Shown: positions 40,796 through 48,631 of the stretch, one piece after another | Layout: every line of letters begins with the position of its first letter | Position numbering within the stretch: the stretch's first letter is position 1 | Origin: Streptomyces parvus | GTDB lineage: Bacteria > Actinomycetota > Actinomycetes > Streptomycetales > Streptomycetaceae | DNA: 64,000 bases | Reading direction: 5' to 3' | NCBI RefSeq assembly: GCF_014648875.1 | Contig: NZ_BMRY01000003.1 | Location: 310,001-374,000, forward strand | The notes under the pieces: model-generated | Told to the model about the DNA's origin: nothing | Database searches by the model: none | The model's input: only the letters and a program-made list of their open reading frames with translations | Made by a program: the position numbers and the translations under genes

Positions 40796-41037
40796 GGGCC
40801 TGCCTCCTTGGGGGCCGAGGCAGCCGGCGGTCGGTGGCTGACGGGCTGCCGCACAACAGTGAAGGGCAGCCCTCGGCGAAAAGGCAACAGGTCGGCAAGC
40901 GCTTTCTATTTTATCGTTGTACAGGGGGTGTGATTTCGACGCCTTGGATTTACTCCGTCAGTCTTCTGCTACTTGCAAGTTCGAGGGCTGTGGCGCCGGT
41001 CGCGGGTCATAGAAAGCGCTGTCTTCCTGGTCGTTCT
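40796..41037. promoter_or_regulatory. Regulatory region with paired LacI-type half operators
   Basis: AGCGCTTTCTAT (40898-40909) and its exact inverse ATAGAAAGCGCT (41009-41020) lie 99 bp apart around an AT-rich stretch (40903-40975). The AAGCGCTTT-like core is typical of LacI-family sugar repressors. The sites are about 100 and 215 bp before the sugar-oxidation gene start; the distal one also sits just past the 3' end of the Prim-Pol gene. Repression by looping would fit. Confidence 0.6.
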
Positions 41038-41949
41038 TCAGGCCGCGCCGTTCGTCTCCTCGTCGCCTCGCCTCGACGTCAGCCGGGCCGCCGAGGCGAT
41101 CGCGGCTCGGGCCTCGTGTTCCGGCAGGCCCGTGCGGACGGCGGCCGCGGTGAGCGCGTCGGCCAGGGTGTCGCCGAAGCCGTGCTCGTATGCGCGGCAG
41201 GCCGCCCAGAACAGGCGGGTGTTGCGCTGGCCCTCGTGGGCGGCCAGCACGAACTGGATCAGGCCCTCGCCCCGGCGGTCCGGGGTGGGGGTGAGGGCCG
41301 CACCCCTGGTGGCCGTGGGCGGGCGGTGGGGCCGGGTGAGGAGGCGGAGCAGGGCGCGGGGGGCCGGGGCCGGGGTGAGGTGGGCCGTGCCGGGGGCCAG
41401 GCGGTAGCGGCCGTGGGCGGTGACCGAGCCGGGGCCGACCAGGTAGCCGCCGGTGCCGCGGATGTCGATGCCCGGGGCGAGGCGGCCGGCGGAGTTGGGG
41501 ACCGTCGCGTCGGCGGGGCCGGTCAGCCAGAGGTGGCGGCCGCCGCTCGGGGTGAGCACCGTGACCGTCGGCGGGATCGTGAACAGGTGCTGGAGGGCCA
41601 GCTGCCGTAGCGCGCCCGCCGCGTCGCTGCCGTACGCCGGGTCCACGTCCAGGTCGATGCCGATGAGGCGGTGCGGGGCGCGTCCGCAGGCGATGCCGTA
41701 GCCGGTGGCCCGGGGTGCGGCGGCGAAGAGGGCGCGGACGGCCGCGGGGTCGGTGGTGGCGTCGTGCACCCCGTGTCCCGGGAGCCCGCACTCGCCCCGG
41801 CAGTGCGCCGGGGGCTGCTCGCCGCTGTGGGGGGAGCGCAGGGCGGGGAGCTTGGTGGCGGAGAGGGGGAAGACGGGGAGGCCGCGCCCGGCGGCGGCGA
41901 GGGCATGGGCGAGGGCCAGGGTGGGGGTCTGCCGGTCGATGGTGGCCAT
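41038..41949 (-). CDS. Chromosomal Prim-Pol protein with intact active site, possibly SOS-controlled
   Basis: 303-aa bifunctional primase/polymerase-type protein. It has RGLPVFPLSATKLPAL, the Cys/His motif HCRGECGLPGHGVHDATTDP, metal-binding LIGIDLDVDPAYG, SGGRHLWLTG and GIDIRGTGGYLVGPGSV, all family positions. A C-terminal helical region follows (QRNTRLFWAACRAYEHGFGDTLADALTAAAVRTGLPEHEA). It lies outside the AICE and has no adjacent helicase, so it may serve repair synthesis or be left from an older element. Start taken at ATG 41949; an ATG at 41967 lies inside a LexA-like box. Confidence 0.88.
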   Translation of the reverse strand: MATIDRQTPTLALAHALAAAGRGLPVFPLSATKLPALRSPHSGEQPPAHCRGECGLPGHGVHDATTDPAAVRALFAAAPRATGYGIACGRAPHRLIGIDLDVDPAYGSDAAGALRQLALQHLFTIPPTVTVLTPSGGRHLWLTGPADATVPNSAGRLAPGIDIRGTGGYLVGPGSVTAHGRYRLAPGTAHLTPAPAPRALLRLLTRPHRPPTATRGAALTPTPDRRGEGLIQFVLAAHEGQRNTRLFWAACRAYEHGFGDTLADALTAAAVRTGLPEHEARAAIASAARLTSRRGDEETNGAA

Positions 41950-41959
41950 GGAATCAGTT

Positions 41960-41975
41960 TCGTACATATGTTCGA
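41960..41975. promoter_or_regulatory. LexA-like SOS box
   Basis: TCGTACATATGTTCGA; read on the gene strand it is TCGAACATATGTACGA, one base from the actinobacterial LexA consensus TCGAAC-N4-GTTCGA. It lies 11-26 bp before the Prim-Pol ATG. Confidence 0.55.
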
Positions 41976-42295
41976 AGAAAGGAAGGGGGGTGGTGGCGAG
42001 GCGGGTGTGGGGCGGCTCGCGGGTGGTCGGTGCGGGTGAGTGGCGGAACGCTTCTTCGCGGGTGCCCCAAGGGGGTGCCACAGCCACCTCGCTGACCTGG
42101 GCTTTCCCGCGGCTCAGGAGGTTTATCCGCTCTTCGTCATACGTGAGGGGGAATCGGTGGGTGGTCAGGGATTCGCCGGGGATGCGCTGGGCAACTCTGG
42201 TCTCGCGACGTTGTGAACAGCACCGGGGCGGTCGGCCAACTCCCCCGGGATCAGCCGAATATGAAGCCGCAATTCCGTTTCCTGGAGGACATGAC
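41976..42295. other. Divergent intergenic region
   Basis: 320 bp between the Prim-Pol and the small secreted-protein genes. Apart from the SOS-like box next to it and the GGAGG site before 42296 I see no defined element; promoters for both directions must lie here. Confidence 0.4.
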
Positions 42296-42610
42296 ATGGC
42301 AAGTATCCGTACCGCTCGCGCCCTCGCCGCCGTCGCCGCTCTGCCCCTGGCCGTCGCGCTCTGCGGCGGGGTCGCCGTGGCGGACAACGGCTCCTTCGCG
42401 AACGACGGATCGAACGCGGCCGTGGCGACGATCGGCGGCAGCGGTGTCGGCGGCAACAACTCCGGCAACTCGTCCACGACCCAGCAGCAGGCCCTCGGCG
42501 CCGGTGCGTCGAACCAGAACACGTCCGCCCAGGTGAGCAACTCGGCCTTCGTGCCGATCGACCAGTCCGACCACAGTGTCGCGGTGAACTTCACGCCCTT
42601 CTTCTGGTGA
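42296..42610 (+). CDS. Small secreted Asn/Ser/Gly-rich protein
   Basis: 104-aa precursor with a Sec signal peptide (MASIRTARALAAVAALPLAVALCGGVAVA, cleavage near residue 29) and a mature part of about 75 residues rich in Asn, Ser, Gly, Gln and Ala (GSNAAVATIGGSGVGGNNSGNSSTT, GASNQNTSAQVSNSAF), ending FTPFFW. The mature part has no Cys. The composition resembles surface-assembly proteins (rodlin or chaplin style), but no known motif is present, so that is only a hint. ATG is preceded by GGAGG. Monocistronic. Confidence 0.78.
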   Translation: MASIRTARALAAVAALPLAVALCGGVAVADNGSFANDGSNAAVATIGGSGVGGNNSGNSSTTQQQALGAGASNQNTSAQVSNSAFVPIDQSDHSVAVNFTPFFW

Positions 42611-42737
42611 TCGTTCCCCCGGTGAACCGGTCGCCGGGACCTCCCGGGGGGTGGGTTCCGGCGGACTGAACGGCAGCCCGCACGGCGGCACTTCGGTGCC
42701 CTCGTGCGGGCTGCTCGTGTCTTGACAGGGATCACTA

Positions 42738-42754
42738 TCTGACGGACAGTCAGA
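42738..42754. promoter_or_regulatory. TetR-type operator before the igr-like operon
   Basis: Perfect inverted repeat TCTGAC-N5-GTCAGA, 11 bp downstream of a TTGACA (42722-42727) that could be a -35 element, and 79 bp before the first operon gene. No TetR gene is adjacent, so a regulator elsewhere would be needed. Confidence 0.65.
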
Positions 42755-42833
42755 AACGTCGAGCGCTGATCGCCGGGGTGTCGGCCGGCGGCGCTCCGGC
42801 ATCCGACCTGTCCGCAGCTCTGGAGGGCCCTCC

Positions 42834-43997
42834 GTGCATCTCGCTCCGACGGAACGCCAGCAGCGACTCCGCGTCGAACTCCGCTCGTATTTCCGTACGT
42901 TGATGAGCGACGAGGTCACACCGGGGAGCGAGCCGCAGCAGCGCCGGCTGCTCCGGCGGATCGGCGCCGACGGGCTGCTCGGGCTCGGCTGGCCCGAGAA
43001 GTACGGCGGGCAGGGCCGCGGCCCCGACGAGCAGTTCGTCTTCTTCGACGAGGCGTACCGGGCCGGCGCCCCGGTCTCCATGGTCACGCTCAACACCGTC
43101 GGCCCGACCCTGATGGCGTACGGGACCGAGGAGCAGAAGGCGTACTTCCTGCCCCGCATCCTCGCCGGCGACCTCGTCTTCGCGATCGGCTACAGCGAGC
43201 CCGAGGCCGGTACGGACCTGGCGGCCCTGCGGACCCGGGCCGTGCGGGACGGCGACGACTGGGTCATCGACGGCCAGAAGGTCTTCACCAGCAACGCCCA
43301 GCAGGCGGACTGGATCTGGCTCGCCTGCCGTACGGACCCCGAGGCCCCCAAGCACCGGGGCATCTCGATCGTCCTCGTGCCCACGGACGCCCCCGGCTTC
43401 TCCTGGACGCCGATCCCCACCGTGGGCGGGGTCACCACCACCGCCACCTACTACGACGGCGTACGCGTCCCGGTCACGAACCTCGTCGGCGAGGAGAACG
43501 GCGGCTGGAAGCTCATCACCAGCCAGCTCAACCACGAACGCGTCGCTCTCGCCGCGATCGGCATGCAGGCCGAGGACTTCTACGAGGAGGCCCTCGCCCA
43601 CGCCCGCACCCCCGACCCCGCGACCGGGCGCCGCCGGATCGACGAGCCGTGGGTGCGCGCCCGCCTCGCGGAGGCGTACGCCCGGCTCGCGGCGACGCGT
43701 CTGCTGAACTGGCGCCTGGTCGATGCCGTCGGCGCCGGCTCACCCGCCCCCGGCGAGGCGAGCGGGGTGAAGTTCGCGGGCACGGAGAGCGCGGTCGAGG
43801 TCTACCGGATGTGCCAGGAGGCCGTCGGCGAGACCGCCCTGCTCCGGGGCGGGTCCCCCGGTTGCTTCGGGCCGGACGGTGAGCTGGAGCGGATGAACCG
43901 GGCGGCCCAGATCAACACCTTCGGGGGCGGCGTCGGCGAGGTGCAGCGCGAGATCGTCGCGACGGCCGGGCTCGGGATGATCCGGGGCAAGCGATGA
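42834..43997 (+). CDS. Acyl-CoA dehydrogenase, FadE29/ChsE2-like
   Basis: 387-aa flavoprotein, the same length as mycobacterial FadE29. It has the AIGYSEPEAGTDLAALRTRAV motif (FAD/substrate loop), the YDGVRVPVTNLVGEENGGW segment and the C-terminal INTFGGGVGEVQREIVATAGLGM motif. In the mycobacterial igr system FadE29 pairs with FadE28 as an alpha2beta2 enzyme that desaturates the three-carbon steroid side-chain CoA thioester. GTG start, with GGAGG upstream; first gene of a five-gene operon with overlapping junctions. Confidence 0.9.
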   Translation: MHLAPTERQQRLRVELRSYFRTLMSDEVTPGSEPQQRRLLRRIGADGLLGLGWPEKYGGQGRGPDEQFVFFDEAYRAGAPVSMVTLNTVGPTLMAYGTEEQKAYFLPRILAGDLVFAIGYSEPEAGTDLAALRTRAVRDGDDWVIDGQKVFTSNAQQADWIWLACRTDPEAPKHRGISIVLVPTDAPGFSWTPIPTVGGVTTTATYYDGVRVPVTNLVGEENGGWKLITSQLNHERVALAAIGMQAEDFYEEALAHARTPDPATGRRRIDEPWVRARLAEAYARLAATRLLNWRLVDAVGAGSPAPGEASGVKFAGTESAVEVYRMCQEAVGETALLRGGSPGCFGPDGELERMNRAAQINTFGGGVGEVQREIVATAGLGMIRGKR

Positions 43998-45079
43998 GCG
44001 GGGCGGGCGCAGAACCCCCGCGTGTGGCCGCCGAAGGCCGCCGGGCGGGTGCCGACGACCCGCGGCCGGGTGCCGACGCCCCGCGGTCGGCTGCCGGAAC
44101 GTCCGAGAACGACGCCGGGCGCGATGAGCTGCGCGCCCAGCTCAACGACGCCGGGCGCGATGAGCTGTACGACCGGCTCCGCGCCTACGAAGGGCGCCCC
44201 GCCGCCACCGCCGGGCAGGGCAAGGACCCGGTCAACGAGCCGATGATCCGGCACTGGTGCGAGGCGATGGGCGACACCTCGCCCGCCTACCGGGGTCCGG
44301 ACGCCGTCGCCCCGCCGACGATGCTCCAGGCGTGGACGATGGGCGGGCTCTCCGGGCACACGGACGGCACGGGACGCTCCGCCGCGTACGACGAGATGTT
44401 CGCGCTGCTCGACGGCGCCGGGTACACCTCCGTCGTCGCGACCGACTGCGAGCAGGAGTACCTGCGGCCCCTGCGCCCCGGTGACCGGATCACCTTCGAC
44501 ACGGTCATCGAGTCGGTCTCCCCGCGCAAGACGACCAAGCTCGGCACCGGCTACTTCGTCACCACCCGCACGGACGTGCACGCCGACGGCGAACGCGCCG
44601 GGACGCACCGCTTCCGCATCCTCAAGTACCGCCCCGCGCAGCGGACCAGAGGCTCCGAACCGGCGCGTCGCCCCCGGCCCGTGATCAATCGCGACAACGC
44701 CGGGTTCTGGGCCGGGGTCGCCGAGCACCGCCTCCTCATCCAGCGCTGCCTGGACTGCGCGACCCTCCGCCTGCCCTGGCTGCCCGGCTGCAACGCCTGC
44801 GGCGGCGCGGAGTGGGACACCGTCGAGGCGGGCGGGGAGGGCACGGTTTTCAGCCATGTCGTCATGCATCACCCGTCGTTCCCCGCCTTCGCCCCGGACG
44901 GCGAGGGCGGGCCGTACGCCGTCGCGCTGGTCGAGCTGACCGAGGGCGTCCGCATCGTCAGCAACGTGATCGGTGTGCCGTACGACAAGGTCCGCGTCGG
45001 CATGCCCGTACACCTGGACTTCCTCCGTACGGACCCGGACCTCGAACTGCCGGTCTTCCGGGCGAGCGAAGGCGGTTGA
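43994..45079 (+). CDS. MaoC-DUF35 fusion enoyl-CoA hydratase subunit, ChsH2-like
   Basis: 361-aa protein. After a 50-residue extension comes a MaoC-like hotdog domain (about 50-215; MIRHWCEAMGDTSPAY, APPTMLQAWTMGG) and then a DUF35 part with a zinc ribbon (CLDCATLRLPWLPGCNACGG, about 255-275) and OB fold (GEGTVFSHVVMHHPSFPAFA). In Mycobacterium ChsH2 pairs with ChsH1 to hydrate the side-chain enoyl-CoA, and its DUF35 part docks the aldolase Ltp2; all three partners are here. The N-terminal extension contains tandem duplications. ATG overlaps the upstream stop by 4 bp. Confidence 0.9.
   Translation: MSGAGAEPPRVAAEGRRAGADDPRPGADAPRSAAGTSENDAGRDELRAQLNDAGRDELYDRLRAYEGRPAATAGQGKDPVNEPMIRHWCEAMGDTSPAYRGPDAVAPPTMLQAWTMGGLSGHTDGTGRSAAYDEMFALLDGAGYTSVVATDCEQEYLRPLRPGDRITFDTVIESVSPRKTTKLGTGYFVTTRTDVHADGERAGTHRFRILKYRPAQRTRGSEPARRPRPVINRDNAGFWAGVAEHRLLIQRCLDCATLRLPWLPGCNACGGAEWDTVEAGGEGTVFSHVVMHHPSFPAFAPDGEGGPYAVALVELTEGVRIVSNVIGVPYDKVRVGMPVHLDFLRTDPDLELPVFRASEGG
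44108..44167 (+). repeat. 24-bp duplication with 36-bp period inside the ChsH2-like gene
   Basis: AACGACGCCGGGCGCGATGA followed by GCTG occurs identically at 44108-44131 and 44144-44167, encoding NDAGRDEL twice. The upstream GADDPRPGADAPR coding part is a further, looser repeat. The period is in frame. Confidence 0.85.
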
Positions 45080-45080
45080 G

Positions 45081-46130
45081 ATGGACTTCACCCCGAGCGA
45101 GGAGCAGACCGCCGCGCGGGGACTGGCCGCGCGGATCTTCGGCGACCTGTCCACGCACGAGCGGCTGACGGCGGCCGGTACGGGGACGGACGCGGAGCTG
45201 TGGAAGGAGCTGTGCGCGGCGGGGCTGCCCGCCGCCGTCGAGGACGTCGGGCTCCTCGGCCTCGTCCTCGTCCTTGAGGAACAGGGCCGGACCACCGCCC
45301 AGGTGCCCCTCGCCGCCACCTGCGTGTACGGGCTGCTCGCGGTCGCCGCGCACGGGGCGGCGGAACAGCGCGAGCGCCTGCTGCCTGGACTGCGCGACGG
45401 TACGGCGGTGGCGACGGGCGCGTTCCCGGCGCGGGGCGGCGTACACATCGCGGAGGACGGTGCGCTGTACGGGTCCGTGCCCTGGGTTCCGTGGCTGCGC
45501 GACGCCACCCATGTGCTGGTGGCGGACGCGGAGCGCGGCCTGTGGATCGTCCGGACCGGCGAGCCGGACGTCACCGCGGTGCCGGTGGAGACGACCGCGC
45601 CCTGGTCCGCGGGGCGGCTGGTTCTCGACGGCGTACGCGGGGAGCGGCTGGGGAACGGGCAGCCGGGGGCGTACGGGGACGTCCTCGCCACCGCCCGTAC
45701 CGCCTTCGCCGGGCTTCAGGCCGGGGTGTGCGCGGGGTCGCTCGCCCGTGCGGTCCACCACACCGTCACCCGCGAGCAGTTCGGGCGTCCGCTCTCCACG
45801 AACCAGGGCGTTCTGCTCCGCGCCGCCGACGCCCACATGGACACCGAGGCGATCCGCGTCACCGCGTACGAGGCGGCCTGGCGTCACGACGAGCGACGGG
45901 CCTGCGCAGCACAGGCGTTGACCGCCGCCTGGTGGGCCTCGGAGGCGGGCAAACGGGTCGTCCACGCGGGCCAGCATCTGCACGGCGGCACCGGGGCCGA
46001 CCTCGACCATCCGGTCCACCGGCACTTCCTCTGGGGCCGCCAGCTCGACGCGTACCTCGGCTGCGGCGGCGAAGTCCTGGAGGAGCTCGGCCTGTTGCTG
46101 GCCCACAGCAGTCAGGAAGGCGCGTCATGA
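45081..46130 (+). CDS. Acyl-CoA dehydrogenase-like partner subunit, FadE28/ChsE1-like
   Basis: 349-aa shortened acyl-CoA dehydrogenase (FadE28 of M. tuberculosis has 339 residues). It has MDFTPSEEQTAARGLA at the start and RAVHHTVTREQFGRPLSTNQGV in the C-terminal helical domain, but lacks several FAD-loop residues, as expected for one half of a heterotetramer. HAGQHLHGGTGADLDHPVHRHFLW is the family ending. It starts 1 bp after the ChsH2-like stop and overlaps the next gene by 4 bp. Confidence 0.9.
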   Translation: MDFTPSEEQTAARGLAARIFGDLSTHERLTAAGTGTDAELWKELCAAGLPAAVEDVGLLGLVLVLEEQGRTTAQVPLAATCVYGLLAVAAHGAAEQRERLLPGLRDGTAVATGAFPARGGVHIAEDGALYGSVPWVPWLRDATHVLVADAERGLWIVRTGEPDVTAVPVETTAPWSAGRLVLDGVRGERLGNGQPGAYGDVLATARTAFAGLQAGVCAGSLARAVHHTVTREQFGRPLSTNQGVLLRAADAHMDTEAIRVTAYEAAWRHDERRACAAQALTAAWWASEAGKRVVHAGQHLHGGTGADLDHPVHRHFLWGRQLDAYLGCGGEVLEELGLLLAHSSQEGAS

Positions 46131-46549
46131 CGTACCCGTACCGCGTCGGCGACGAACTGCCGCCCCTGGAGATCCCGGTGACCCGGACCCTGATCGTCGC
46201 CGGGGCCATCGCCTCGCGCGACTACCAGGACGTCCACCACGACGCCGAGCTGGCCCGGGAGAAGGGCTCCCCCGACATCTTCATGAACATCCTCACCACC
46301 AACGGGCTCGTCGGCCGCTACCTCACCGACCATTTCGGTCCCACCGCCGTCCTCCGCAAGGTCGCGATCCGGCTCGGTGCGCCCAACCACCCGGGCGACG
46401 TCATGCGGTTGACCGGCCGCATCACCGCCGTAAGAGCTGGAGAACCCGCCGAGGCAGTCGTCCACGTCACCGGCGACAACGGCATCGGCCGCCATGTCAC
46501 CGGCACGGTCACCGTCGCCCTCCCGCAGAAAGGCGAAGAGGGAGCATGA
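46127..46549 (+). CDS. MaoC-type hydratase subunit, ChsH1-like
   Basis: 140-aa single hotdog domain. The hydratase motif with the catalytic Asp and His is ASRDYQDVHHDAELAREKGSPDIFMN (about residues 30-55). It is similar in size to ChsH1 (129 aa) and stands in the same operon position. It would combine with the ChsH2-like protein to hydrate the C3 side-chain enoyl-CoA. 4-bp overlaps on both sides. Confidence 0.9.
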   Translation: MTYPYRVGDELPPLEIPVTRTLIVAGAIASRDYQDVHHDAELAREKGSPDIFMNILTTNGLVGRYLTDHFGPTAVLRKVAIRLGAPNHPGDVMRLTGRITAVRAGEPAEAVVHVTGDNGIGRHVTGTVTVALPQKGEEGA

Positions 46550-47712
46550 GCATCCGCAGAGCCGATTCGCTCGGCGGGAAGGCCGCGATCGTCGGCATCG
46601 GGGCCACCGAGTTCTCCAAGGACTCCGGCCGCAGCGAACTGAAGCTGGCCGTCGAGGCCGTCCGCGCCGCCCTCCACGACGCCGGCCTCACCCCCGCCGA
46701 CGTGGACGGGCTCGTCACCTTCACCATGGACACCAGCCCCGAGATCACCGTGGCCCAGGCGGCCGGGATCGGCGAGCTGTCGTTCTTCTCCCGGATCCAC
46801 TACGGCGGTGGCGCGGCCTGCGCCACCGTGCAGCAGGCCGCCCTCGCCGTCGCGAGCGGCATCGCGGACGTCGTCGTCTGCTACCGGGCGTTCAACGAAC
46901 GCTCCGGCCGCCGCTTCGGCTCCGGTGTCCAGCGGCGCGAGCCCACCGCCGAGGGCGCGGCGCTCGGCTGGAACCTCCCGTACGGGCTCCTGACCCCCGC
47001 CTCCTGGGTGGCGATGGCGGCCCAGCGCTACCTGCACGCCTACGGCCTCGACCCGGAGGTCTTCGGGCACGTGGCGGTGGTCGACCGGCGGCACGCGGCG
47101 CGGAACCCGGCGGCGTACTTCCACGGGAAGCCCATCACGCTCGCCGACCACGCCGCGTCCCGCTGGATCGTGGAGCCGCTGCGGCTCCTGGACTGCTGCC
47201 AGGAGACGGACGGCGGCCAGGCCCTCGTCGTCACGAGCGTGGAGCGGGCCCGTGATCTGCCCCGGCCGCCCGCCGTCGTCGTCGCGGCGGCGCAGGGGGC
47301 GGGCCGGTCGCAGGAGCAGATGACGAGCTTCTACCGGGACGGGCTGACCGGCCTGCCGGAGACCGCCGTCGTCGCCCGGCAGCTCTGGCGCACCTCCGGG
47401 CTGTCCCCGGCCGACATCGACGTGGGCATCCTCTACGACCATTTCACCCCGTTCGTCCTGATGCAGCTGGAGGAGTTCGGCTTCTGCGGGCCGGGCGAGG
47501 CGGGCGACTTCGTCGCGGCGGACGCCCTGCCCCTGAACACCCATGGGGGTCAGCTGGGGGAGGCGTACCTCCACGGGATGAACGGCATCGCGGAGGCCGT
47601 CCGGCAGATCCGGGGCACCTCGGTGAACCAGGTGGCGGGCGCGGCGAGGTCCCTGGTCACGGCCGGTACGGGCGTTCCGACGTCGGGCCTGGTCCTCGGG
47701 GCGGACGGCTGA
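46546..47712 (+). CDS. Thiolase-fold aldolase/lipid-transfer protein, Ltp2-like
   Basis: 388-aa thiolase-superfamily protein matching Ltp2 (386 aa) in length and context. It begins KAAIVGIGATEFSKDSGRSELKLAVEA, contains IHYGGGAACATVQQAALAVASG and ends LNTHGGQLGEAYLHGMNGIAEAVRQIRG. Ltp2 performs the retro-aldol cleavage that releases propionyl-CoA and leaves the 17-keto steroid. Two Tyr residues are used there instead of the thiolase Cys pair. Last gene of the operon, with an ATGA overlap. Confidence 0.9.
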   Translation: MSIRRADSLGGKAAIVGIGATEFSKDSGRSELKLAVEAVRAALHDAGLTPADVDGLVTFTMDTSPEITVAQAAGIGELSFFSRIHYGGGAACATVQQAALAVASGIADVVVCYRAFNERSGRRFGSGVQRREPTAEGAALGWNLPYGLLTPASWVAMAAQRYLHAYGLDPEVFGHVAVVDRRHAARNPAAYFHGKPITLADHAASRWIVEPLRLLDCCQETDGGQALVVTSVERARDLPRPPAVVVAAAQGAGRSQEQMTSFYRDGLTGLPETAVVARQLWRTSGLSPADIDVGILYDHFTPFVLMQLEEFGFCGPGEAGDFVAADALPLNTHGGQLGEAYLHGMNGIAEAVRQIRGTSVNQVAGAARSLVTAGTGVPTSGLVLGADG

Positions 47713-47891
47713 GCGGCATCGCTCGGACCCGGGCGGCTCCCGGCGCTCTCGGGGGTGGACCCTGACGGAGGCGGGAAGGCCCGTCCACCTTCAGGAGGTG
47801 CAGGGCGGACGCCCCCTACAACCTGAGGCGGACAGCGCTTCGGGACCTGGGGCCGATCCCTTCGGCGGTGCCCGCTCCTAGCGTTGAGTAC

Positions 47892-48455
47892 ATGACCACG
47901 CCAGTCTGCACGGGCGCCTCCAGGGCGGCCACCGCCACCGCCGGACACCACCCCCACACGCCCTACGCGTCGTTCTCCTCGTACGTACGGGCCCGGGGGC
48001 CGGTCCTGCTGCGTACCGCGCGCTCGCTCACCGCGAACCCGTGCGACGCGGAGGACCTGCTGCAGACCGCGCTCGCGAAGACGTACGTGGCGTGGGAGCG
48101 GATCGAGGACCACCGGGCGCTGGACGGCTATGTCCGGCGGGCCCTGCTGAACACGCGCACCTCGCAGTGGCGCAAGCGCAAGGTCGACGAGTTCGCCTGC
48201 GAGGAGCTGCCCGAGCGCGAGTCCCTTCCGGCGCCGGACCCGGCCGAGCAGCAGTCGCTGCACGACGCGATGTGGCGCGCGGTGCTCAAGCTGCCGGACC
48301 GCCAGCGCGCGATGGTCGTCCTGCGCTATTACGAGGACCTGAGCGAGGCCCAGACGGCGGAGGTGCTCGGCGTGTCGATCGGTACGGTCAAGAGCGCCGT
48401 CTCCCGCGCCCTCGGCAAGCTCCGCGAGGACCCGGAGCTGACGCCGGTCCGCTGA
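47892..48455 (+). CDS. SigE-family RNA polymerase sigma factor
   Basis: 187-aa small sigma factor of the Streptomyces SigE-like (SACE_1801) type. After a 25-residue His/Pro/Thr extension comes sigma region 2 (FSSYVRARGPVLLRTARSLTANPCDAEDLLQTALAKTYVAWERI) and region 4 (AVLKLPDRQRAMVVLRYYEDLSEAQTAEVLGVSIGTVKSAVSRALGKLRED). No anti-sigma gene follows, so control is unclear. The ATG at 47892 has only a weak upstream site, and a leaderless transcript is possible. Confidence 0.9.
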   Translation: MTTPVCTGASRAATATAGHHPHTPYASFSSYVRARGPVLLRTARSLTANPCDAEDLLQTALAKTYVAWERIEDHRALDGYVRRALLNTRTSQWRKRKVDEFACEELPERESLPAPDPAEQQSLHDAMWRAVLKLPDRQRAMVVLRYYEDLSEAQTAEVLGVSIGTVKSAVSRALGKLREDPELTPVR

Positions 48456-48561
48456 CCAGCACTACTACCGGGGCATCCCCATGCCCCCGGCCGGCATGCA
48501 CGCACGGCCTCCAGGGGTGCCCGCACGGCCTCCGGTCAGGAATTTTCTCCCGCGAGTAGTG

Positions 48562-48579
48562 ACATACCGCGTGGTATGT
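48562..48579. promoter_or_regulatory. Operator before the acyl-CoA ligase gene
   Basis: Perfect inverted repeat ACATACC-GCGT-GGTATGT, 52 bp ahead of the GTG start. This geometry is typical of TetR-family regulators of fatty-acid genes. The regulator gene is not in the immediate neighbourhood. Confidence 0.7.
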
Positions 48580-48631
48580 GCGCAGAATCAGCGGAACCCT
48601 ACTGCCGCGTAGCGCCCACCGGGAGGACGCC

